Origin: a virus
IMG/VR virus record: IMGVR_UViG_3300017917_002108
Coordinates: 82,605-146,604 of that record
Length of the DNA: 64,000 nt
Reading direction: 5' to 3' (one strand)
Shown here: positions 32,275 through 42,800 of the stretch, piece after piece
How the letters are laid out: every line of letters begins with the position of its first letter
How positions within the stretch are numbered: position 1 is the first letter of the stretch
Position numbers and translations under genes: made by a program
The notes under the pieces: model-generated
Seen by the model: the letters and a program-made list of their open reading frames with translations, nothing else
What the model was told of the DNA's origin: nothing
Databases searched by the model: none

Positions 32275-34113
32275 TCATGATATAAAAGTCCATGAACCGC
32301 TGATAATTTGATAGGTCTTTACTATTCTTGATACTGATAGATTAGGAGCAGCGATAGTTGCGGTAGAAAAACTAATGTTGTTTAGACCGAATGCTGTGCC
32401 GGTTGGTGTAACAAATTCAGTAGAACTGGTGGCAGTTAAAGGATTAATTTCTAAATTAGTTGTATTGTTCACTAATAGAGAACATAAAATTCTAGCTACT
32501 GTTCCGTTTCTGTATTCAGCAACAGGTGCTATTTGTTCTAACCATGCTGCAATTCCAGAATTTGAAATACCATCCGATATATCAAAAGTAAAAGCCAATG
32601 ATCGTGTTTCTGTTACACTATCTACATATTCTTTGGTAGCAGCATCCTGAGCTAAGGTGGGATCAGCGAGATTAGAAATTTTCTTAGAACCTAAATTCAA
32701 TGTTCCCGTACCATTTATATCTAGTGTAAGATCTGTGTTTGATGCTGTTACCTGGATAGTAGCATCATTCATAAAAATATCATCTACTGTAAATTGGGTT
32801 TGAGCACCAAAAGATGTTACTCCAGGAATACTTGTAATTCCAGGTCCCAATGCTGTTGCAGATAATACAGTAACACCATTAATTTTAAATTCTTTACCAG
32901 ATGCTAGATTGAAATGTTCAGTACTGGTCCATGCTTGGCTAGCCAATGCAGGCAAAGAATCATTGTAACCCGCTGCCAGAGCTTCCGGAGAGGATGATGT
33001 AGCAGCTTGGCCAACATCGTGCCATAAAAGCACATGACTCGATGCTCCTTGTAAGATCAGGCCGCCGCCTGCTGCATTAGAGTCTGTGGGAGTTATTCCT
33101 GTTTGTTTTGCTAATACTAGATTTTTATCTTCTATGGTAACTGTGCTAGTATTGACTGTGATCATATCGCCGTTAACTGTTAGATCTCCATCAACTACTA
33201 AGCTTCCTCCCATATAAACTTCGCTGTCGGCGTAACCATCATACATGACTATACGTCTAGCAAGGGATTCGATCTGGAAAGCAGGTTCAGCAATAACATC
33301 TCGTCTAACATTAAGAATCATATTCTTATTAGAAGCGATGTTGGCTAAGATTAAGTTTCCGTCTTGAACTTGAAACTGCCCTTGATTAGCATCACCAATG
33401 ATCAAACCTAGATTCGAGGAAATAATAATCTGACCATTAATAATATTGGAAGTGTCATTTCTTACATAGGAACTAGCTGACTGATTACCTAATTTGTCTG
33501 AGTTGGTTGCGGTTACATTAAACTTGATTCCTTCCAAGGTGCCGGAATTAAAACCTGGTTGGATACTGCCGCTGAATCCCTCAATAGGCAATTTAGGAGT
33601 AAATGTATCCTTAGAAAAAATACCAATCAATATTCCGTTTGTGTATAAAGATGTTATAACTCTGTTTTGATTTAAGGTATCCAATATGTTTACTACCTTA
33701 AGACCACTTACACCTTGGCTGGCTGAATAATCAGGTCCTAATAAAATCGTGCTTGTGCCGTCAAAGAAATATAATTGCTTGTCAACATCATTAAACCACA
33801 TGTCTCCAACACCTAATGTCAAAGGTTGAGAACTTGCGATTGTAGCCGAGCTCACCGGAACAAAACCGCTACCATTATAAACTTTAAGTTTTAGCTCTGA
33901 AGTATCAAACCATATCTGCCCACGTATAGGATGAACGGGTGCCGACGAATTAGAAAAATTCTCTAATAACTTGATAAGATTTTCATTAAACGCTTCACCA
34001 AATCCACTATAATTTTTTCCGATAAGTGTGATATCTGACGAAAGGCTATCAACCTGACCATCTGCTACCGTTGCTAATATTGTTCCGTCTGTTTTATTGA
34101 TTGTATATGCCAT
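32275..34113 (-). CDS. Tail fibre-like protein C
   Basis: A 612-residue paralogue. The N-terminal domain (INKTDGTILATVADGQVD, then GKNYSGFGEAFNENLIKLLE, GQIWFD, GDMWFND, LLGPD, SKDTFTP) is shared with the other three fibres. The C-terminus is different: DFLINGTGTLNLGSKKI-like shaft strands lead to TRSLAFTFDISDGISNSGIA and a final ~90-residue beta domain ending in IISGSWTFIS, which I do not recognise. An AAGGTATAAA box lies two bases before the ATG. Confidence 0.8.
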   Translation of the reverse strand: MAYTINKTDGTILATVADGQVDSLSSDITLIGKNYSGFGEAFNENLIKLLENFSNSSAPVHPIRGQIWFDTSELKLKVYNGSGFVPVSSATIASSQPLTLGVGDMWFNDVDKQLYFFDGTSTILLGPDYSASQGVSGLKVVNILDTLNQNRVITSLYTNGILIGIFSKDTFTPKLPIEGFSGSIQPGFNSGTLEGIKFNVTATNSDKLGNQSASSYVRNDTSNIINGQIIISSNLGLIIGDANQGQFQVQDGNLILANIASNKNMILNVRRDVIAEPAFQIESLARRIVMYDGYADSEVYMGGSLVVDGDLTVNGDMITVNTSTVTIEDKNLVLAKQTGITPTDSNAAGGGLILQGASSHVLLWHDVGQAATSSSPEALAAGYNDSLPALASQAWTSTEHFNLASGKEFKINGVTVLSATALGPGITSIPGVTSFGAQTQFTVDDIFMNDATIQVTASNTDLTLDINGTGTLNLGSKKISNLADPTLAQDAATKEYVDSVTETRSLAFTFDISDGISNSGIAAWLEQIAPVAEYRNGTVARILCSLLVNNTTNLEINPLTATSSTEFVTPTGTAFGLNNISFSTATIAAPNLSVSRIVKTYQIISGSWTFIS

Positions 34114-34115
34114 AG

Positions 34116-34125
34116 TTTATACCTT
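34116..34125 (-). promoter_or_regulatory. Shared ribosome-site box AAGGTATAAA
   Basis: Minus-strand AAGGTATAAA two bases before ATG 34113, overlapping the stop codon of fibre D. It matches the box at 28353-28362 in sequence and in spacing to both stop and start. Confidence 0.45.
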
Positions 34126-36199
34126 AGAATGCCGGTGGTCCTGAACGAATAATATAGTTCAATGTAAGGAATGGATTCATCACTGAAAATTCTTGTCCCA
34201 ACGAACCAGATGTTTTAACTCCACCCGAAGATGGTAGATATTGACTTTGTCCTATAGTCGTTGGACCTTTATCTGATAGAGAACCAGTATCACTAGGAAT
34301 GGCGCTATCTACTCTAGTAGAATAATATTGTTGCCCAGTTGACCCTTTCATGCTGTGTTCATGTTCAGGTAAATTATTAACTGTTAAACTATTAGAACTC
34401 TGGCCTCCACTGTCTCCAAGGTTATCTGGTGCTGTTCCTGCTACTCTATCTATGTTGCCGCCTCCGGCATCAATATAGCTACCCAACGAATTCGGAACAG
34501 TATTATTGTTATCCATATTGTCTTTGCCCAAAGGAAATCTTCCTCTTAAATCAGGCAATCTAAACGTACCAACACCATTGAGTGCTATAGAATTATATCT
34601 GTTTCCTAAAACGTCATACAAATCCGGAAACTTTGATCTTTCTACTTCGCTACCATCGCACAAAAGATAACCATATGGTGCTTCTGTACCTGCATATGGT
34701 AATATCCCCCCAATCGGCACTGCTAAATCAGAAACAAATGTATTCCTTGTTTGTTTTAGTAGACCTTCCGTTGATCTGTATACTAAAACATAATCATTCT
34801 TTTTCGATAAGTTAGGTGAAGGTTCGTTTTTAGAACTGATCAACGCAGAAGTTAATGTAGTATTAAAAGTTTTAGTGAGTCCACCGACTTGTCCGTCAAA
34901 TGTGAAACTAGGAGATGTCACATCCCCTTCCATCTTGAAAGTTGTGACAAATTTAAGATTAGTAGAAGTTGCCGAATTTCCTGTAATGTTTCCAGAAAGC
35001 ACTCCCTGAAGGGTTTCAGCAACGACAGTCTTAGCATGGACTGTGTTCCATCGTTTTAATTCTGACCCGACATCATATGTGTCTTTGAGTTTAGGTTGTA
35101 TATTATGGAATTGTGATGTACCTGTGACATCTATTCCATCTCCGACTAATAGGTTTTTAGTAATAGCTGCACCACCGGCGGTAATCAAAGTGCCGTTTTC
35201 AAAATTGGTGCTAGCGGTAGTATCTGTTAATATCAACGATCCATTAGATTTAATATTTCCATCAACGTCTAATGCTTCTGTTGGAGCTGCGACATTTATA
35301 CCTACAGTATTTTCTAAAACTCTAAGAATCGTATTAGGAATGCCATCTCGATTGACCTGTAAATCAATACTAGATCCGGGACTGGCATTATAAATTTTTC
35401 CTGCTATATCGCTGTTAGAAATACTGAAAGTACCGTTAACACCTAAAGTAATGCCTTGATTGTTCCTGACGTTAATTCCGTATTCTGTAGTATTGACAAT
35501 GTCAGATCTTAAAAATTTACTGGCTGCTATCTCTACATTATTAATTGTAAGAGATTCTGCAGAAGTATTGGTTCCCCAAATTTTTGTATCTAATCCTCCC
35601 GTACCAATTTCATTACTGGTAAGATTCATACCTGATTTGATGGAGGTGAATCCACTGATCGATACCTTAGGTGTAAAACTATCTTTACTGAAAATAATTA
35701 CAGGTATGTCTTCAATATAAAAAGTTAAGACCACACGCGAAATATTATCAGAATCTATAATCTGTTCTACCAACGGTCCGCTTCTTAGACCTGTTGAAAA
35801 ATTAGGCCCTACTAAAATCCAACGTGTTCCAGAGAATACATATAACTGTTGATTAGTTGTATCTACCCATAACTCGCCAACTTTAGATGAAGCTACTGCA
35901 GGTTCTACACTGCTCTTCTGGATCTGAGATGCTGCTTTCCAAGTAGTACCATCAAAAACTTGTAGAGACGACACAGCTTCTGAAGAATCATACCATAGTT
36001 GTCCTTCTACTGGGTTTACTGGTGCAGTGCTCTTTGCAAAATTTTCTAATATCGCTAAAAAATTTTCGGCAATGGTTTGACCATATCCCGTAACATTTCG
36101 GCCTGGAAATGTCAAACTGGTATCTGTACTTGATGTATTGTCATACACCGTGATCGGTAATTTATTATCTTTGTCTGTAAAGTTTACGATATATGGCAT
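34124..36199 (-). CDS. Tail fibre protein D with phage tail-collar domain
   Basis: A 691-residue paralogue of the other three fibres at its N-terminus (GRNVTGYGQTIAENFLAILE, GQLWYD, LVGPN, SKDSFTP). From about residue 490 it carries a tail-collar domain (T4 gp12 type). Features are GGILPYAGTEAPYGYLLCDG, then FRLPDLRGRFPLGKDNM, NNLPEHEHSM with metal-type His, and the typical end NPFLTLNYIIRSGPP. This is the best candidate for the short tail fibre or adhesin of the set. Its ribosome site is GAGGTATAAA, which contains the stop of the upstream gene. Confidence 0.87.
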   Translation of the reverse strand: MPYIVNFTDKDNKLPITVYDNTSSTDTSLTFPGRNVTGYGQTIAENFLAILENFAKSTAPVNPVEGQLWYDSSEAVSSLQVFDGTTWKAASQIQKSSVEPAVASSKVGELWVDTTNQQLYVFSGTRWILVGPNFSTGLRSGPLVEQIIDSDNISRVVLTFYIEDIPVIIFSKDSFTPKVSISGFTSIKSGMNLTSNEIGTGGLDTKIWGTNTSAESLTINNVEIAASKFLRSDIVNTTEYGINVRNNQGITLGVNGTFSISNSDIAGKIYNASPGSSIDLQVNRDGIPNTILRVLENTVGINVAAPTEALDVDGNIKSNGSLILTDTTASTNFENGTLITAGGAAITKNLLVGDGIDVTGTSQFHNIQPKLKDTYDVGSELKRWNTVHAKTVVAETLQGVLSGNITGNSATSTNLKFVTTFKMEGDVTSPSFTFDGQVGGLTKTFNTTLTSALISSKNEPSPNLSKKNDYVLVYRSTEGLLKQTRNTFVSDLAVPIGGILPYAGTEAPYGYLLCDGSEVERSKFPDLYDVLGNRYNSIALNGVGTFRLPDLRGRFPLGKDNMDNNNTVPNSLGSYIDAGGGNIDRVAGTAPDNLGDSGGQSSNSLTVNNLPEHEHSMKGSTGQQYYSTRVDSAIPSDTGSLSDKGPTTIGQSQYLPSSGGVKTSGSLGQEFSVMNPFLTLNYIIRSGPPAF

Positions 36200-36200
36200 T

Positions 36201-36210
36201 TTTATACCTC
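36201..36210 (-). promoter_or_regulatory. Variant ribosome-site box GAGGTATAAA
   Basis: Minus-strand GAGGTATAAA one base before ATG 36199. It includes the TAA stop of the 223-residue gene. One base differs from the boxes at 28353 and 34116. Confidence 0.4.
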
Positions 36211-36873
36211 AACAAAACTTGTGAGACTTTGAATTCTAATAGTGTAATCTATTTGAATTAAACGATTTAAAGATTTTTGTACGGGATGGAATATCACATG
36301 AGTCAATAATTTTCCATCTCCGCTAGGATTGTATGATTTTAATCCTAATTCATCGAAAATAAAATCGCCATTCATAGTCTGGCTGTTATCAAATGCTTCT
36401 TGACCGTCAGGTTCGCCGTAGTCTAAAATACAGGAAATTAAGATGTCGCTGTATGTGGCTCCGCTAATATGTCTTATTTCCATCTTATTTCTTACTGGAT
36501 CTAAATTTGCATCTGCATTCTGATCAATTATTTTAAAATAAGTTTGATTATATAAACTTGTATTAATACCAACAGTATTTGGAGTCAAATAGGTGATTAA
36601 TCCTGTCGGGTCAACGGTTGTGCCTCCGTTTCCAAATACCATTTCATAGATGGTACCCTGTCCTTGATTGGACAAAGCATTTACCATGGCTATACTCATA
36701 TTTTCATAATGTATAGCATTGCGTTTATCTATAAAAACTTCTTGTGTTTCTGGGTCAAAAATCTTAATATGCCCTTCAAAATGGACTCCTCCGATCTCGT
36801 TAGGGCGTTTTTCGGCGATTTTTGCTTGTTCCGATTCAATATTTTTGGGCATATTAGTCTCTGGCTTTGTCAT
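36202..36873 (-). CDS. Virion structural protein, unassigned baseplate position
   Basis: A 223-residue protein. After a polar N-terminus come HFEGHIKIFDPETQEVFIDK (31-50), AIHYENMSIAMVNALSNQGQ (53-72) and MVFGNGGTTVDPTG, which look conserved in T4-like marine phages. It lies between the giant protein and the fibre genes, where T4 has gp8-gp9, but no convincing likeness to either is visible. A baseplate or fibre-attachment role is inferred from position only. Confidence 0.65.
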   Translation of the reverse strand: MTKPETNMPKNIESEQAKIAEKRPNEIGGVHFEGHIKIFDPETQEVFIDKRNAIHYENMSIAMVNALSNQGQGTIYEMVFGNGGTTVDPTGLITYLTPNTVGINTSLYNQTYFKIIDQNADANLDPVRNKMEIRHISGATYSDILISCILDYGEPDGQEAFDNSQTMNGDFIFDELGLKSYNPSGDGKLLTHVIFHPVQKSLNRLIQIDYTIRIQSLTSFVEV

Positions 36874-36883
36874 AATAGTGTAT

Positions 36884-39800
36884 TTATTCTGGTAATTCTG
36901 TTGTCTTAGCCGCTATGAATCTTGCGATAGGCGTATCGTTAGACAACAAACTTATTCCTTTGCTGGCAGTAACTTGGCCTCTTTCGTACCAAATTCTTCC
37001 TACTTTCCTTACGATTGTTATTCTAGTTCCGGCTGCAACTTTTTCTGTTAACCTAATATACGGAGTAAGTCCGTCGACTGAAAATTCAGCTTCTTCTATA
37101 GTATCTGATGTTGGACTGGTAGCTCCTAGTGTTTGGTCATACAAGCTGACAGAATTCTTTCTTAATCTACGGCCGCCTACAAATACTTCTATCTCATCGC
37201 AGCAGTAATAATTATTAGGAATAGAATTTCGAATCCATCCAGATCTGTTAGAATTTTTAGGGGTATAATCTAACGGACCAATGATAAGACTACTACCATC
37301 ACTGACGAAATCTGTTTTCTCTTGAGATTCTAAATATGGAAGTGTTTCGTCTGCTCCAACACTTACCACATAACTATCTTTAGCATGAGATTCTTTAATT
37401 GAAGTTCCCAGACATCCTCTTCTTAATTGGCTAACAATATTACCTTGGATCACAAAATATTCTATTCTTTCATTGTTAATAATCACAACACCTGGAATAT
37501 TTCTCAATTGGTCAGGTATCGATAGAGTGCTGGTATCAGTTAATTCCATTGAAGTATCATAATATTTCAATTCCTTGGCCAATAAAATTTGATTAGATTT
37601 TGAATATCTCTTATAATGGTAATTATTCAACATATCCTTATGAATTTCAAAAGCTCTGGGAGATTCGTATACAATATTACCGAATTCGATAATCTTGATT
37701 TTATCGTTGACTGATGTTTCGTCATTTAGATACACTATAGATCTAGCAGGATCAAGATAATAATCTCTGTCTCTTGTGAGACGATAACCATTTTTATAGA
37801 CCCACAGATAATTTACATCAACAGGAGTTCTAGCTAATTTATAATTGATTTGACCTCCTGCGAATTCGTCGGAAATCAAATTCATAGTAGGATACTCGGA
37901 GAACCAAGTAACAATTATTTCATCTGTTTGATTTAATACTAAAGACGGACTGAATAGTAGATTGTAATTATCAACAAAGTATTCTGCTCTGGTATCAGTG
38001 GTTATTCTAATGATATCACCAATTTCTAAATTACTCTGAGGAACATTGATTAAGTTTAGATTACCATTATAGGTATAATCTATAACGAATCTCTGTAGAA
38101 CATTATTAATATAAACCTTAATAGAGCCAGACACGATAGTACCTATAGCTTCATTAGGATCAACACCTACTTCGATATTATTATTTGTTCCATCGTACAC
38201 CACATATGTTGTATCGACACCAACTAAAACTCTACCATTGATTTCTACAATGATATTAGAAACTGCCGAAGCTTTAGATAAAACTACGAACCTGTCTAAG
38301 TCATAAGACCTAGAACTACCGTCATAAACAATCACTTGCTTGTTGATTCGAGTAAACGGCACATTAGTAGAATCGGTTTCTTCAGAAGCTCCAAAACAAA
38401 TTATCTTAACAACTTTTCTAAATTCAGGAGCAGTTCCAAATTGCACTATTGTCTTATCCTTAGTCTCAATAAAATCAGTGCTATCGGCGAATCCGACATT
38501 TATAATTTCACCATCAACAGTGACTAATACCGATGATGTTTGATTGTATAAGGCCTTAGTTAGGAATAAATTCGTAGTACCGTCGGCAACGAACTCTTGA
38601 TAATCTAAAAGTTGTATACCTCCAATTCCTATAGAAATAATCTCAACTATTGACCCCAATGCTGGTGCAACATTAAATTCTACGGTATTTGTGATAAAAT
38701 TAATTGAATAATTTATAGAGCTATCGCCTGTGTATTCTTGTTTTATTTTATCAATATAAACCATTACAGAACTAGCTTCAAAAATCGTCAATCCGATATC
38801 GTATGTTAAAGTATGACCATCTCCTATAACCACTTTGTTTTGTATTGCAGATGCTCCTGGACTAGTTAACGTAAAGACCTTGAAGCTTAGACTGTCTAAT
38901 ACTTGACCAGGAAGATTTTCTTCTGGAGCAGGAACATTATCCGGTGTTATAAATTTATCACCGTCAATTACAATCTCTTCCGGAGTCAGTCCAGCTGCTG
39001 TTACGTATGCTCCACCAATTGCTGCAAGACTGCCTCCACTGATTCTAGTATCTAGTAAGTTCACGTCAGTAATTGTTACCGATCCATCACTGTCTAATTT
39101 TCTAAAAATCAGTGTATCACCCGGATTGGTGCTGATATAATCATGTATTTCTACAATATTAGTAGAACCGTCGCCGACAAAAGTCGGTAGCAGAGCATTA
39201 TTAGGTGCTAGAGTTCTTCCATTGGGCTGTGGCGTTGAACCGTCATATGCTAAGAAATACGGATCATCTACTCTTATAGGTCGATTTTCATTGACTCTTC
39301 TCAAATATATAGATATAGGTTGATTATTTTCTGGAACATAAGGCAAGACCACAAATGTAGTACTACCATCGGCTACATAATAAAAATCAGAATTACTCTC
39401 AACACTGTCCCAGTTATCGGTAAACCACGGTAAGGCGTCCCATCCTCCTGTTACATCAAAGGTTGTTCCTTGAACTTGCACTCCTCCGTAATCTATTCCG
39501 GTCATGAGTTGATTGATTTCTTTACCCAGCATACCAGCAGTTGGTTGATAATATTTTTCAATTCTATTAACACTATCTAATAACTGATCATTCTTATCAT
39601 ATTCGATGACTATGATATCGCCTGCTATTGGAGCAACAAAAAATCTAACTTTACCTTTTAATACTGTATAACCACTTTCTTTAACTGTATAAAGATTTAT
39701 TTCATATTCGTTAGGTAAAACTAATTGATTATTTTTTACTATATGGATCTTAGTTTTATCTGTGCTAGGCGGATAGTTTAAATTAAACATTGCACTATAT

Positions 39801-42800
39801 CCTGTAGCAGTAAAAGTTTGTGTATTTGTAAAACTATTATATAGACCCTGTTTCGCTATTCTATCAAATTTTATCCCTAGATCAAAACTTCTTATCTTAG
39901 TGTTACCTAATATAGCAACAGCATTGGCAATATCTGTATTGGTTCCGTTACCCCCGACAAGAGATATTGACGGCGTTTTTGTATAACCGTATCCTTGATT
40001 GTCTACTCTGATTCCAGATACTCGTCCACTAGATATAAAAGCTGTAGCAGAAGCTCCGATACCGTTACCTTCTATAAGAACTATAGGAGGAGTTTTATAT
40101 CCCGAACCTGGATTGTTTATCTGGATATCGACGATTGAGAAACCGTTGTTCTCTGCCCAGGATTTCCAAGGATATTCATCAAATCTATTATAAGTTGAAC
40201 CAACTGGCAATATTTTTCCGTCTCTAACTGACCAAGCGGCAGGAAGATCAAAATCTGTTAGGGCCGAACCATAATTGTTTTTATCAGTATATCTTGATGT
40301 ATATTCTCTGACCGTGGTCCTATATGGTTTGACTTCGTCTATGTAATTTCTGAATTGATCTAAATTATCATTTTTATAATTAGGACGTTGATCTAAATCG
40401 CCAACATTATGTATTGCATTTAAAAAGCTGGTCTTAAATGCCCAATCTATATATTGTTGTTCTGAGTAAGCATATTTTATCGAACTAAAGAATAATTTAT
40501 TCCATTCTACACTTAGATCATCAACAAAAATGTCTTCTTTTGCTGCTTTGAGAATCATTCGTAATTCTTTGATAGGTTGTAGATCATATAATACAGAATC
40601 ATAAGATCCTATATTGTCATATCCTAAAGACGCTGTAACCGCATTGTATAAAGATTCTTTAATACTGATAGTTCCATTTTGTCTACCTATCAAATTATAG
40701 TTGTTTAGAATAGACCCCATGCCGGTTTCAGTTCTTTCTAAGACTGCCCATCCGCCGCTGCCAAATTCTTTGATTCTTAATAGAGATCCTTGTGTTATAG
40801 TAATTGATGGTTCTTGGTACAGATAATTAATTTCTTTGAATATTTTAGATTTTTCATCAAATCCGGTTGCCCACCAATCAGTATATTCCCAATACAAGCT
40901 GGTATTATAACCTTGAGATTTTCTTCTGTAGAATATTTTTCTCAATTGGTCCCAACCGTATAAGCTCCAGAAATTCTTATCTGTAGAATCTGTTCTAACT
41001 AACACTGAGAAAGGTCTTATTTTCACTATAGCAGTAGTGTATTTTCTACCTTTTGTCAAGACTGTACAAGTTGCCACACGACCTTGGGTATCTAAAGTCA
41101 CGGCGGCCTTTGCGCCAGTGCCGGTGCCTTCAATTTCTATAAACGGCACTGTTCTATATCCGAATCCAGAATCAATAATATCTATAGTGTCAATTTGACC
41201 ATTGATGATATTAGCTCTGAATTCTGCTTTTCTAATCTTAGCTGTCCCTACCTGTTCTAGATCGATATATTCATCTACAGCAATATCATATTCGTTGAGC
41301 TCTTCGCTAGGCAACGGATCTACACTATTAAGATTTTCAAAATTAATTAAATCAGTAAAGGGTCTGGTTTTTAATATACTGTTAATGTTATCAATTACAA
41401 TCTTAAGTGCTTTGTTTCTATTAACAAACATAGTTTGTCTAGGTCTAAAACCAAGTCCATATCTTTGGTTACTTGACAAACTGAAATCTGGTACGGTATT
41501 ACCTGCCTGATCAAAACCCACAAGACTGTCTAACCACTTTCTCTCAAGGGTATCAGCAGGCAACGAATCCGCAACTCCTTCGGTCAATAATTGATATTCT
41601 CTGTGTACAGGATTTAGATTTAATTTGGCTAAATTGTATTCGATATTAATTCTTGCGGTATCGCTGTTTAGAATTGTTTTGAAATTATAGAAAGCGAACT
41701 TATCAGAATCTAGAATTGCTACAAAAGGAATCCCTGTTCCGATAGGATTATTAATATAGGAATTTATAGATGCAGTAGATAATCTTCTATTCGCAGCATC
41801 GGGCAATGTAGTTTTATTTTTCACCCAATAATAATATAATGTTCCTGTAGGATTTCCTGTTGAAGGATTGACCAGCACCTTGGTGTTATATACTGTGTCA
41901 TCGGCATTTTTTGGTTGCCCAGAAATTCCTTCGGCGAGTCCTTCAACAGTATCAGCTAGAATACTCCATTCTGATGGTAACAGAGGAGTCTCTACCCATT
42001 CATAAACATCAATGCTGGAACCCGTTGCCTGATTATTCCAGTTTCCTATTCTATAGCTTAGATCGTCTTGTTCATAATTAATAAACTTTACGGTACTTAG
42101 ATTCCACCATACTTCACCTACTTGATCCTCAAACCATGCTTGAGATTCATCTACCGTAACTGTATCATCACCTAGCATATAAATGGCAGGATCATAGATT
42201 GTTTTGTATTTTATATCTTGGTCGGCAATCGACAAAGTTTTTAATTTATAATGATCTACAATATCTAAATCAGCTAATTTAATATTTTTCTTATCATCAT
42301 AAATTTCTATATTCTTGATAGAATCTATATCAACCTGCTGTGCTTGTTGTCTAATAACAGCAAGACTGTTTACTGCTGAATCTTTTTTAAATAGTCGAAC
42401 CATCCCAACTTCTATATTATTAACTTTATATGTTGGGGAACCAACTACGATAGTAGAGCTTGTACAATCGACCGAATTACCAAAAGATTCGAAAGAAACA
42501 AAATCAGCTTCTAGTTTTTCGGCTAACAAGTAACCTTGATCTTTTCTTTCAAACACGTACACCTGTCCAGGATATCCCAATTTAGTACTGTAGGTAGTGC
42601 GTCTACTATCAAATGTACTGGTGCCAGAATCGAATGTTGTTAATAAATCATAACCAGAATTTTTTGCTCCGACAACTATTCTTTCAGTGGCCGCACTAAT
42701 CGACACGCTAGATCCAAAATACTCATTGGTATAATTTTCAAAACTCTCAAGTTTCTGTACTAGTCTGAACTGGGATTCGGTAGAACTATTTTTCCTAAAT

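Noticed and set aside
36881-36888. AATAAATA on the minus strand before the 223-residue gene
   Set aside because: It overlaps the region just upstream of ATG 36873 by only seven bases and includes the coding end of the giant gene. A promoter here would leave no leader, so chance is more likely.
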